Below are positions 39,069-48,195 of a DNA stretch of 64,000 nt, piece by piece. A program made the translations under genes and the position numbers. Under the pieces are notes generated by a model that worked only from the letters and a program-made list of their open reading frames with translations, had not been told where the DNA came from and did not search any database. The DNA lies in NCBI GenBank assembly GCA_907165275.2, contig OU015675.1, forward strand, positions 3,737,501-3,801,500. Reading direction: 5' to 3'. The stretch is from Zygaena filipendulae (lineage: Eukaryota; Arthropoda; Insecta; Lepidoptera; Zygaenidae). Each line of letters opens with the position of its first letter. The first letter of the stretch is position 1.

Positions 39069-39982
39069 TAATAGTACATTGTTATCCCAGGGGTGAAAGT
39101 AACAGTCGCTGCGCTCGGGCGCCAAACCCCGTCTCGGGACTAAATAAGTCTTTCTCCCGAGGATAACACTGTGCTTTTCATTACGAATGCAAGGAAAGTC
39201 AAAATAAAAATAGGAATTAGCTAAAGAAAAAATGAGTGAAGATCGGATAGTCGCTTGACACTTTCCCACCTATTTCTTTTCCTTTGGCCGGCTAGCTATT
39301 CAGCCAGTATTTTTTATTTACATTGTGGCGACCTAAAAAAACTTTCCGAGTATGAGTAATGAAAATATTTTTTCATTACTCATACTCGGAAAGTAGGTCT
39401 GAAGTTGCCTGAGAAGCGGGTTGAAAGTAACCCTTTTCAGCCCTAGGGAGAATCGCTTTCAACTGACAACTGTCAAATTATTAAAAAAAAACTAGGTCTA
39501 TTTTCACATTTCTATTGAACCATGTTTCAACTTTCTATACAGCCAGCGCGATGTAAAATTGAAATAACGTAAAGTTTAAGTAGGTATTAATTAAAATTAA
39601 ATTTACTCACTTTTTCTTAAGCTAATTCCTATTTATATTTTTTTATTTTCTTTAATTAATACTTAATAATTAAAGAAAATATTTTTTTTTAGGTCGCCAC
39701 AATGTAAATAAAAAATACTGGCTGAATAGCTAGCCGGCCAAAGAAAAAGAAATAGGTGGGAAAGTGTCAAGCGACTATGCGATCTTCACTCATTTTTTCT
39801 TTAGCTAATCCCTATTTTTATTTTGACTTTCCTTGCATTCGTAATAAAAAGCACAGTGTTACCCTCGGGAGAAAGACTTATTTAGTCCCTCGATCTATTG
39901 GCGCCCTCGCTACGCTCGGGTGCCAAACCCCGTCTCGGGACTAAATAAGTTACTTTCACCCCTAGGATAACAATGTACTATT
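39069..39982. mobile_element. inverted dimer of repeat family P (large palindrome)
   Basis: Two family P units meet end to end. The left (plus) unit 39069-39365 starts AATAGTACATTGTTATCCCA and jumps from GGCGACCTAAAAAA (39340) to ACTTTCCGAGTATGAGTAAT, losing the middle of the element. The right (minus) unit 39373-39982 is full length. The centre, near 39369, reads GAGTATGAGTAATGAAAA, seven bases, then the exact complement. The 914-bp palindrome is asymmetric because of the left-arm deletion. The unit abundances suggest either insertion of one copy beside another or a hairpin-mediated duplication. Confidence 0.88.
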
Positions 39983-40024
39983 ACATACCTACCTGCCTAC
40001 CTACTATAAGCAACAACATACAAC

Positions 40025-40048
40025 AAACCAACCAACCAACCAACCAAC
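40025..40048. repeat. (CCAA)n microsatellite
   Basis: Five to six AACC units, bordered by CTACCTGCCTACCTAC upstream. Confidence 0.9.
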
Positions 40049-40317
40049 ATACAAAAAAAATCGCTTTATCTATTTGCTTTTCCAACGGAAAACACACGTT
40101 AAAGCTTTATTTTACTATCGCATATATTTACCAAATATATACGTATTTACAAAAGGAGTATTTACAAGCATTAGTAGGGTTTACAGGACGGGAAATTTCA
40201 GTTGGTAAAATATCATAGAGGGAGCAATTGAGGTTTTTACAGTTGAAAAAATATGATCCACGGTTTATTTATAGTTCACGGTTTATTTCGCCATTAAAAT
40301 TCGTGACTCGCGAAACT

Positions 40318-40420
40318 AGTGAAATTTCGGGGATTCCGCAGGAACTCCAAGATACAAAGTACCCTATGTCCTTTTCTGTACTGCTGACAACGTGTAGGTA
40401 TCCATATGCGAAATTTCATG
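40318..40420 (-). mobile_element. Helitron-like H1 middle piece
   Basis: Plus strand GAAATTTCGGGGATTCCGCA to TGCGAAATTTCATGAC. Neither terminus is present. Confidence 0.6.
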
Positions 40421-40593
40421 ACATTTCACCGCTGTTAATTTCGGAGTTCCCGCGGGAGTTTTGGGATAAAAAGTACCCTATGTCCTTCTCTCTACCTCTG
40501 AAAACGTGTGTACATAATTTCATTATGATCGGTTGAGCCGTTATGGCGTGAAAGCGTAACAGACAAACAGACTGACAGAGTTACTTTTATTTC
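40421..40593 (-). mobile_element. Helitron-like H1, lacking terminal CTAG
   Basis: Plus strand TTTCACCGCTGTTAATTTCG to GACTGACAGAGTTACTTTTA. It is a second tandem copy in the same orientation as the preceding piece. Confidence 0.7.
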
Positions 40594-40769
40594 CCTACTA
40601 ATATTATAAATGTGAAAGTGTGGATGTTTGTTACTAAATCACGCAATAACGGCAGAACGAATTTGGATGAAATTTGGCATGCATGTAGCCTTTGATATGG
40701 AAAAGAACATAGGTTGCCTTTTATCCCGGAATTGCCGCGGGATCTCTGAAATTAACGTGGGTGAAATAG
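40594..40769 (+). mobile_element. Helitron-like H1, 3'-truncated
   Basis: CCTACTAATATTATAAATGT to TTAACGTGGGTGAAATAG, where the hairpin is interrupted. It lies tail to tail with the preceding minus copy, sharing the AT-rich 5' end. Confidence 0.75.
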
Positions 40770-40796
40770 AATTAATTATTGCATACTACACATTAT

Positions 40797-40888
40797 CAAA
40801 GGTACAGAAAAGGACATAGGGACTTTTATCCCGGAATTCCCGCGGGATCTCCGACATTAACACGGGTGAAACCACGGGGCACAGCTAC
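40797..40888 (+). mobile_element. Helitron-like H1 3' half
   Basis: CAAAGGTACAGAAAAGGACA to GAAACCACGGGGCACAGC then TAC, not TAG. With the previous piece it could be one copy interrupted by about 27 bp. Confidence 0.7.
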
Positions 40889-41244
40889 TTTATAATATTA
40901 AGAGGTAGGTAAGTAGTTTTTTTCTTTTCCACGTACATTTAGCGTATATCTATAGTAACAGTTTTACGAGTGTGCAAATACATTTATGTTAATGTTCTAT
41001 AGGTACATTAAGTATATGACTGTACGTAAGTATGTGTTAATACTTATCTATATACTACATTATATACTAGTGAGTCGCCCAATTACTAAAACAAGCAATG
41101 CAAGCAATCTAAATTGGGGTAGACGCGTCTTGCATATTGATGATATACATACTGCCACTATGATAAGCGTTGTCGAAACCAGCACTACATTCTACTTTTG
41201 AATATTAATCGATTCAAACACGTATTTCTATGGGTACTAAATAT
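40889..41244. other. unassigned intergenic
   Basis: Nothing identified. The 71-codon plus frame near 40986 is AT-rich and unsupported. Confidence 0.25.
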
Positions 41245-41436
41245 ATTATAAAGAGAAAAGATTTTAGTTTTTTTGTACCTACGTAGGTATAGGTAAACTC
41301 AAAAACAATTTAATCGAATTTAAAAATTCTTTCACTTACCTATAGAAAACTACAGCATTCCTAAATCCTAACTGACATACGGTATACTTTTATCGCGAAA
41401 TCCCGACGGTCTGAAAAAACCGTGGAGGATCGACTA
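41245..41436 (+). mobile_element. Helitron-like H3, decayed, complete
   Basis: ATTATAAAGAGAAAAGATTT to AAAACCGTGGAGGATCGACT then AG|T. The ends are clear, the body is diverged. Confidence 0.65.
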
Positions 41437-41470
41437 GTGTATGTTTGTATAGGTACCTATAATTATTTTA

Positions 41471-41615
41471 CAATACAATACAATACAATACAATATACTT
41501 TATTGCACCAAATGATTTTTACAAAATTAAATATAATATAAATTAATTTCATGGCAAATTGGCGGCCTTATTGCTAGCAGCAATTTTTTCAAGGCGAGAC
41601 AGTACAGAATATGCA
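41471..41615 (-). mobile_element. retroposon 3' end, (TATTG)n tail
   Basis: Plus strand has about five CAATA units, then TATACTTTATTGCACCAAAT and GGCGGCCTTATTGCTAGCAG, which on the minus strand is a LINE-type 3' UTR ending GTGCAATAAAGTATA plus tail. Confidence 0.6.
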
Positions 41616-41765
41616 TTAATAACAAAAGATTTCGGGGTGGGTACATGCTAATACCTTGTAAGATTAGAATATTATTAAATATACATACACATAGACATTA
41701 TGAAATACTAAATGTTTATAAAAATACTGATAAAAATAACAATAACTTGTAATCTCTTCTAATCA

Positions 41766-42000
41766 CTGCGAGACGAGGTCTAATACGCCTCGTAATAGGT
41801 ATGTCTTCCTTGGCGGCTAAGAAAAGCATAATACATATAATATTATAGTCTTCTCTGCTGAGCAGAGGCCGTAACTTCAATATGGTTTTGTTTAAGACTG
41901 AACCCTATTAAAAACTAAACTTAAACGTTACGGGGCCTAATAAGCCCCTTACTTAGATACAGTGATATTTTTCAAACGAGGTCTTAAACGCCCCGTAGGA
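41766..42000. repeat. cluster of three ACGRGG...CCYCGT hairpins
   Basis: Three short hairpin modules: ACGAGGTCTAATACGCCTCGT (6-bp stem), ACGGGGCCTAATAAGCCCCTT and ACGAGGTCTTAAACGCCCCGT. They lie about 90-160 bases apart. A weaker one, GTCTAATACGCCTTGTAAT, is at 44.43 kb. The segments between are unrelated. Confidence 0.5.
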
Positions 42001-42369
42001 ATGGTAATAATACAAAAATGAGTGCCGCTGTCAACGTGTTAAGTAGTTAATAATTAATATAGCTAAACAGAAAAGCACAACTGATGTTGATAAAATCTAT
42101 ACTCTCATAAGTACATAATGCAGCTCGATAGGTTGTTTCGATGAAAAGCAATATTGTGGAACAGAGCTAATTATAAGTTTAAAGTACATAAGTAGCTGCT
42201 ACAGATTGGCTTATTTACTTTTCGTTTTACTTCAACACTTGCACAATAAGCCTGCATCTCTACTATTAATGAAATTTTCTTTCAATGTAGGTTATATTAC
42301 CTACTATTGCTATAGAATAAAGAAAGAAGATTAATAAAATAATAGAACGAAAACGGATCGTTATAGATA
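42001..42369. other. unassigned intergenic
   Basis: No named feature. Confidence 0.25.
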
Positions 42370-42475
42370 AGTATCAATGCGAAAGTTGCTTTATCTGTAA
42401 TCTTTTAACGCCTTAACTCAACTGATCATCACGAAATTACGCGTTGTCTGGGACATAGAGTACTGACACAAACAG
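42370..42475 (+). mobile_element. decayed Helitron H1 5' part
   Basis: ATCAATGCGAAAGTTGCTTT, then TTTTAACGCCTTAACTCAAC, TGATCATCACGAAATTACG, GTTGTCTGGGACATAGAGTA. Ends before the hairpin. Confidence 0.55.
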
Positions 42476-43034
42476 CGAGTAGGTAATATGTAAATGTAAT
42501 TGCATCCTGACTTAGGATACAGACTACTTTTATCAGAGTTCCTGAGGTAATCCCGAATGCCACTGGGAACGTTGTGATATAGGTAAGGGCGCAAAACTGA
42601 AATAAATATGCCGGTGCCGGTGTTTTAATACGACAGGACTTGGTGAAATTTGACGGGTAGGTATTGTGTTCTGTCAAAAAACTCAAGCACTTAACATAGC
42701 ACTTAGGATAAAGAATTATTACGTCAATCAGATCGTGTAACAAACGCGTAAGCTAAGGATTATAATTATAATTTCTATTAAACTGCCGAGTTTATGCACA
42801 AGGAACGTCGGCGGCTGACCTCGGGCGAGCGGTTCGCGTGTAAGTAGGGTCATTAGTCAAAGTGGTTGGGTGCATAAATTATACGACCAATTAGTCACAT
42901 TGATGGCCGGCTGCGATTAGAGATATCTGGATCATGCGACAACGTACGGGTTGATAGCTTGCGAGGAACGCCGCGTTTTAGTTAGACACCTCGATCAGTA
43001 TCACTAGTATATATTTACTCTGAGGTATCACACC
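42476..43034. other. unassigned; candidate exon at its end
   Basis: Less AT-rich from 42790 to 43030 (CGGCGGCTGACCTCGGGCGA, AATTATACGACCAATTAGTC). Could be promoter sequence for the short candidate exon that follows, but nothing proves it. Confidence 0.25.
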
Positions 43035-43083
43035 ATGGGCTATAGCCAGCGCCGGCAAAGGGGTAGAGCAAGAGGAGCGGTCT
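43035..43083 (+). CDS. possible short first coding exon
   Basis: CACCATGGGC is a strong initiation context. The frame gives MGYSQRRQRGRARGAV and then meets T|GTAAGT, a consensus splice donor at 43084. An Arg-rich 16-residue start with no known domain. The hAT element begins 27 bp downstream, inside the would-be intron. No second exon can be shown, and GGGCTATAGCC plus GCGCCGGC palindromes suggest it could be part of a repeat. Confidence 0.15.
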
Positions 43084-43110
43084 GTAAGTTGATTTGAAGA
43101 AATTGGTAGT

Positions 43111-43336
43111 CAGTGGCGAAGGTACCATAGAAGCCGATTCCCACCGGCTTCCCTTCAGACGCAACATCTCTCTCTACCGTAATTGAGAACGTTATCAGGG
43201 ATACAGGGAAGGACTTTTTATACCGGAATTCCCGCGGGAACTCCGAACTGGCGCGGGGAACAGTTAATAGTTTAATAAGTTGAAATTAAAGTAGATTTCC
43301 GGCTTCCCCCTCTCAATATTTCACCCTTCGCCACTG
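43111..43336. mobile_element. hAT-type non-autonomous element, exact 8-bp TSD
   Basis: Perfect 12-bp inverted ends CAGTGGCGAAGG / CCTTCGCCACTG, flanked by the identical 8-bp direct repeat TTGGTAGT at 43103-43110 and 43337-43344. The length of the duplication and the CAG...CTG ends are hallmarks of the hAT superfamily. Subterminal GGCTTCCC...GGCTTCCC adds a further partial repeat. Of its 226 bp, 43188-43267 is a Helitron H1 3' end (ATCAGGGATACAGGGAAGGA ... CGCGGGGAACAGTTA), so a Helitron piece sits inside the hAT element. Confidence 0.92.
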
Positions 43337-43377
43337 TTGGTAGTTATTATTTATCACTACATATTTAATTTAACATA

Positions 43378-43500
43378 TAAAATAAAGTCCTGTCTGTCTC
43401 TCTGTTCGTGATAAACTTAAAACATCCTAAACGGATTTTCATGCGACTTTCACCATTAGATAGAGTAATTCAAGAGGAAGGTTTATACGTATAGGCGGGG
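43378..43500 (+). mobile_element. Helitron-like H6 5' part
   Basis: AAATAAAGTCCTGTCTGTCT, CATCCTAAACGGATTTTCAT, GATAGAGTAATTCAAGAGGA, AGGTTTATACGTATA. Ends before any hairpin. Confidence 0.65.
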
Positions 43501-43770
43501 AGTGGCGAGGCACATAATTTGCGGAGGGCGGAGATTATCGGTTCTTTATGTAATAATAGTTATTAGGTATTATTTGCCTTAATTATAATTAGTTCCTATT
43601 GCCCTTCAGCCTATGAACGAAGAGAACATGGAAACCTATTTTCAAATAAACTAGCCTCGTCATTTTGGTCCAAAAAAGGAATATATGGTGGATAAATAGA
43701 TAATCCACATTGACTTTACGTGCAGTAGGAGAATCCATATACAGAGTTCTTATATATTTATTTATTATCT

Positions 43771-43994
43771 ACTAGCTGTCCCTCGTGGTTTCACCCGCGG
43801 TAGTTTCGGTGTTCCCGTGGGAATTTCGGAATAAAACGTATACACAGGACTACCGTAGCTTCCTATAGGTGAGTGAAAGAATTTTCAAAATTGGTTCAGT
43901 ATATCCAGAGCTTACCCTTTACAACGTCACAAGCTCACAAACTCACAAATCACAAACTTTACCTCTTTATGTAATATTGGTAGGTATATAGATT
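43771..43994 (-). mobile_element. Helitron-like H3, complete
   Basis: Plus strand ACTAGCTGTCCCTCGTGG to CAAACTTTACCTCTTTATGT and ATATTGGTAGGTATATAGA. Body has TGAAAGAATTTTCAAAATTG, the H3 signature. Confidence 0.82.
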
Positions 43995-44025
43995 AGAGAA
44001 TGGTCATGTGGACTAATTTTTATTT

Positions 44026-44290
44026 TTTAGTCCGTCTTGTAGATTATTAAAAAATATTGGACACGTATTTTTTCTTTTTTTACGTAATCAAAAAATAACG
44101 GCGATATATTGAGTGGAAATTTCGCGTGACGTCACTATTCTGACAGTTTGTATGGCGGTTTTAGCGGTTAGTGACGTCACGAGCCCCTCACCCTAAACTT
44201 TAATACGCTTTATCTCTGTAGATTTTAATTTATTTAAAAATACAAAAAATACGTGTCTATTGTTTTTTTATTTTCTAACTGACGGACTAA
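44026..44290 (+). mobile_element. TIR element TTAGTCCGTC, intact copy
   Basis: 265 bp between TTTAGTCCGTCTTGTAGATT and CTAACTGACGGACTAA. Interior: ATTGGACACGTATTTTTTCT, AAAAAATAACGGCGATATAT, GTGACGTCAC twice (about 44127 and 44170), CTTTAATACGCTTTATCTCT. Beyond the ends, ATGTGGACTAATTTT and AAAAGTAGTCCACAT also face each other, so it may sit inside another inverted repeat. Confidence 0.85.
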
Positions 44291-44655
44291 TTAGAATTTA
44301 GATTTTCAAAAGTAGTCCACATCCCTATTTAGTAACATTATAAACTTGAAGCGCTGATATACCATCGTATGCTTCCTTTAATACTTACATATATAATATC
44401 ATTGATCGTATGTGTATCAATATCGTCGTGTGTCTAATACGCCTTGTAATCGACAAATCTCCACGATAAGTTAGCATATTATAATGTCTATAGTTAAGAG
44501 TGATACCACAGATAATATTATATCTACTGTGATACCTTCTACCTTCAGCATGAGTAGGTATCAGGTGACGTAATAGTTACGAGTCATCTAATTATGAGAT
44601 GAGAATAAACTCTTCAATACGTCAATCATGGACCAATAAATCCATGACGTCAATG
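44291..44655. other. unassigned intergenic
   Basis: Includes one weak copy of the hairpin module described at 41.77 kb. Otherwise nothing. Confidence 0.25.
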
Positions 44656-44692
44656 CATATAAATAAAATTGAAGTGTCTGTTTATCTGAATA
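44656..44692 (+). mobile_element. Helitron H4 5' end fragment
   Basis: ATATAAATAAAATTGAAGTG then TCTGTTTATCTGAA; identical in kind to the start of the 22.77-kb copy, then lost. Confidence 0.65.
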
Positions 44693-44732
44693 AGTCACAG
44701 GAGTATTTGTGTGGTGCGTCCCCTGTTTTTAT

Positions 44733-44920
44733 GTTATCCGCGGTAATTTCAGAGTTCTCGCGGGAGTTCCGGAATAAAATGTAGCCTATGTACTTCTCTG
44801 TGCCCCTGACAAGGTGTATGCGTGTATGATATTTTGTGGTGATCGGTGGAGCCGTTTAGCCGTGAAGGCGTAACAAACAAACAAAGTCACTTTCGCATTT
44901 ATAATATGTATTAGTGAGGA
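44733..44920 (-). mobile_element. Helitron-like H1, terminal hairpin lost
   Basis: Plus strand GTTATCCGCGGTAATTTCAG to CACTTTCGCATTTATAATAT and GTATTAGTGAGGA. Only one of the two CCGCGG blocks remains at its 3' end. Confidence 0.75.
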
Positions 44921-44946
44921 TATAATACCTACTTATCTGTTAAAAA

Positions 44947-45123
44947 TTCTTACTATAATAAATGAGAATGTGAGTTTATTTGTTTGTTCGTTACGCTTTC
45001 ACGCCTTAAAAGCTCAACTGATCACTAGGAAATTTTGAGAGAACATAGGGTAGGTACTTTTTATTCCGGAATTCCCGCTGAAACTCCGAAATTAACGCGG
45101 ACGAAACCGCGAGTAACAGCTAC
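44947..45123 (+). mobile_element. Helitron-like H1, complete, CTAC end
   Basis: TTCTTACTATAATAAATGAG to GAAACCGCGAGTAACAGCTA then C. It lies tail to tail with the previous minus copy, 26 bp apart. Confidence 0.78.
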
Positions 45124-45126
45124 CTA

Positions 45127-45312
45127 TTCAGAACGATTTATTGAGAGTTAGGGAACGTTTTTTAATTATGTGTTTACCTTATTACATTGTTTAAGTATGT
45201 AACTAAATATTGAACATAAAAAATGTTGACAGAAAATTACGCTATAATTTTAAAACACGATTTATTCAAAATTTCTCCAGTATGGGTTAACACACTATTG
45301 CTTATCTATGTC
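45127..45312 (+). mobile_element. TGTTAACCCACA-type element, left end missing
   Basis: Matches the interior and right end of 19348-19583: ATTTATTGAGAGTTAGGGAA, GAACATAAAAAATGTTGACA, ATGGGTTAACACACTATTGC, TTATCTATGTC. The left inverted end is replaced by the 3' end of the preceding Helitron. Confidence 0.75.
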
Positions 45313-45615
45313 CAATTATTCCATGCAAGAGCTGCAACTCATACTTGAAACACGTACCTATCTACCTATCTTGGGAATTGTTTCAGCTGCAGTTATACAA
45401 AGAAAGTTGTGCGGTACTTAGCGGTTCCAAAGGCAGTTGCCAAGGAAGCTGTAAACAAAAAACTATGCTCATTTTTCATAACGTTGCCGCGTTATAGTCT
45501 AATGTAAGTATGTCTTGAATTTCTGAACGAATTATTTTCTTTATAATGGGCTTATTACACTATCCAATTCAGGGAATCTAAATCGGATAAAATTTAGTGT
45601 ACCTACTCGATTTTG

Positions 45616-45742
45616 GGATCAGTGAGTGAGAGAGAGGGAGCGAGTGATCACACTACACTAAATTGTACACTAAATCAACTAGGTACTTTAGGGTATAATT
45701 TAGTGTAGTGTGATCACTCGCTCCCTCTCTCACTCACCGATC
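45616..45742. repeat. foldback with GAGTGAGAGAGAGGGAG arms
   Basis: Left arm 45616-45665 (GGATCAGTGAGTGAGAGAGA, GGGAGCGAGTGATCACACTA) pairs with right arm 45694-45742 with one dinucleotide indel and few mismatches. The spacer is about 30 bases. TGATCA is palindromic inside each arm. Confidence 0.85.
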
Positions 45743-45829
45743 CTAGATCGGAACCAACTGTTCTAACTTCGATTACACCTTCCGATTTCCTAAATAGGCT
45801 AGTTTCCTAAATTTTTTTTTTTAGTCCGT

Positions 45830-46407
45830 TTTGTAGATTATTAAAAAATATTGGACACGTTGTAGCGGGGGTATTACGAGCAGGTAGGTATTAAACTCAC
45901 ATTTGCTGTAGAAATGGAATTTTGGAAGTAGTTTTGACTGCACGGAGATCGCAGCCAGGTCAGCGATTTTGGTTGTCTCGACGATTTTCTGTTCTTGCTC
46001 GGCCATAGCTTCAGTCTTTTGTTGATTCCTTTTTTCTTCTTGATTGTCGGAGGGTCACCACTGTGGCGGCGGTGTTACGTACACGGTTTGGTAATGGTAG
46101 GTAGATGGAGGTAAACCGCTGTGAAGTATGTAAGTATTTTCGTAAGTATTTCTGTGCTCATGTGCAAGGTGTGCACAACGTATTTTTTTATTTTTCATGT
46201 AACCAAAAAATAACGGAGATATATCAAGTCGAAATTTCACATGACGTCACGGCTCGCTACAGTTTGTTCGCACGTTATAGCGAGCGGTAACGTCACGAGT
46301 CCCCCACCCTAAACTTTAATGCGCTTTATCTATGCATATTTCCATTATTTTAAAAAAGCAAAAAATACGTGTCTTTTATTTTTTTATTATCTAACTGACG
46401 GACTAAA
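45830..46407 (+). mobile_element. TIR element TTAGTCCGTC, split by LTR insertion
   Basis: Left part 45830-45860 (TTTAGTCCGTTTTGTAGATT ... ATTGGACACGT), right part 46178-46407 (GTATTTTTTTATTTTTCATG ... CTAACTGACGGACTAAA). With the insertion removed it aligns with the 44.03-kb copy throughout, including GACGTCAC and CGTCACGAG. Confidence 0.85.
45861..46177 (-). mobile_element. small Gypsy-type LTR element, internally deleted
   Basis: A 317-bp insertion with TG...CA termini flanked by ACGT on both sides (45857-45860, 46178-46181), a 4-bp target duplication. On the minus strand: a 116-bp LTR (46177-46062, TGTGCACACCTTGCACATGA ... CACCGCCGCCACA), one base, then TGGTGACCCTCCGACA, a primer-binding-site-like stretch. 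A frame starts at 46006 with MAEQEQKIVETTK, resembling the first residues of Gypsy gag proteins, and breaks off after roughly 30 gag-like residues. The 3' end AATACCCCCGCTACA is a diverged match to the LTR end, so most of the internal region and 3' LTR is gone. No pol. Gag assignment is an inference from N-terminal style only. Confidence 0.6.
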
Positions 46408-47490
46408 TAGAATTTTGATTTTTTTACCCAGGAAACTAGCCTATTGGTTTCTGACAAATTGCAAAAAGTAATAACCGCTTAAGCGCATTTCTGTTTATGA
46501 ATTTTTAAACCAGTTCTGTTTATAAAATCACATTTATAAATTTTTTATACATAATTAATTCGATTTATTACTTCCACAAACCTTTGTGTTACCGACTATT
46601 TTTTTTTAATTTAAAATAGGTACCTATAGTTAAATACTTAAGTTGGTATATAAAGAAAATGTACCCATGTACCATGTAGGTATATACAAAAAAGACACAT
46701 TAAAAATTAATGTTTTATTTAGGTACTACAACGTTTGTTATCCATGCAAATATGAAAGTTAGTGCTATAAATAAAGAATTACCCTGAAACAATAAATCTT
46801 TGGAAAGATATGCGAGGTTTCCCAGGATTAAGTGCATAATCCTAATTAATTTTACTTCTTCTCCTGGCATTTTTTATAAAGTTTTGCGTAAAAAAATTAA
46901 GAAAAGAGTAGGTGTTTTTATTTTAAATGCATGGTCAATATGTTTTACTGTTATACGGTACGTTAGGTCATAATTTGGTGAAGGACTCCATTATTATGGA
47001 TGGAGTTCGTAATTTGTTCATTTTCTCTGCATCAATTTTTCATCTAGTTAAGTTGATAATCAATATGACTAATTGCCAAGGCGTAGATGGCATACGTATA
47101 GATATAGATATAAAGGCAAACGGTTTGTTATTTTTTTCTTCTTTTATCTAAAACGTGAAATACTAACGAAGGAAATTTAATTAGGACAAAAGAGTCCCAG
47201 GACAGCGATTTCCAAGAGCGAATTCCAACAATACCGGCCCCAGTCTATTTGTTTAGGACGATTGGTGAGTTTTTTTTCCTTCGGTTAATCGTTTCATTTA
47301 TTTATTTTTTCGTCTAGATTATTCTGGAAGGTCAAATACCTACTGCTGTTTTACATTAGGTAAAGCACACTAGATTGCAGATGTTTTTTTATTTTTCAGT
47401 GGGCACAGGTCTGCCTACTTTCCTATGTGTTTTGACTAAGCCCGACTCATAGTGAATCTAACCTAAGATTTTCTACTGTAGTCCACATTC
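46408..47490. other. unassigned, AT-rich
   Basis: Nothing recognised over 1 kb. CTGTAGTCCACATTCCC at 47466-47482 repeats the AGTAGTCCACATCCC found just outside the 44.03-kb element. Confidence 0.3.
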
Positions 47491-47543
47491 CCATTCCGCG
47501 GGAACTTCGAAATTATCGCGGGCGAAACCGCGCGGGACAGCTA
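47491..47543 (+). mobile_element. Helitron-like H5 3' end fragment
   Basis: CCATTCCGCGGGAACTTCGA then ATCGCGGGCGAAACCGCGCG and GGACAGCTAG|T. Same GCGCG hairpin variant as the H5 copy at 34.0 kb. Confidence 0.75.
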
Positions 47544-48049
47544 GTTAACGATAAAACGAAAAAAGAACAAGTAAAACCTGAAGCTTTAAATGGCTGTATT
47601 TACTTTAAACTGCGGAAAAAGGTATCCGCTTAATTTTACAATCATGGTTATATCCTGCATTGGTTTTAATTGTTATAATTAGTTACCAACGTAACAAAAG
47701 GACAATATTTAAAAAGGGAAATCTTCATTTGTACGTATCTATAGTATATTAGATATTTTTTTTTTATAATTTTAAATTTTAAATTTAAGAGACGTAGATA
47801 ATTTTGCATATTGCTCAAAAATATTTAGGTAATTTAACAACCAAATCTTAAATTTGTATACCGTAGAAATTTTTTATATCTTTTTTATTCTTCATGACAC
47901 ATCAATTTATAGATTTCATTCATTTTCAACTTATTATTTTGCGAAGATTTACTTGTATTTTCAATAGAGCTGTGGCTTGGTAAGCGGTGTCTTAGCCGCA
48001 ACTCTGCCACTAACTGGCGGCTGGCTAAAGCGCTTATTACACTTGGCTA
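47544..48049. other. unassigned, AT-rich
   Basis: No gene or named repeat. Confidence 0.25.
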
Positions 48050-48195
48050 AAAGTCTTCTTTTAGAAGCAACTATAAGTCTTCTAAATTCAGAAGCTTCTA
48101 AATGACTTCTGAATTTAGGATGCTAACTCGCTAATACAATTGCACTTGACTAAATTCAGTAACAACTGAATTAAGGCGACTAAATTCAGCCAAAT
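48050..48195. repeat. imperfect palindrome cluster, CTAAATTCAG
   Basis: CTAAATTCAG or its complement occurs at least four times (TTCTAAATTCAGAAGCTTCT, ACTTCTGAATTTAGGATG, GACTAAATTCAGTAAC, GACTAAATTCAGCC). TTACACTTGGCTAAAAG and GCACTTGACTAAATTC are further near-repeats. It can form several overlapping hairpins. Confidence 0.5.
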
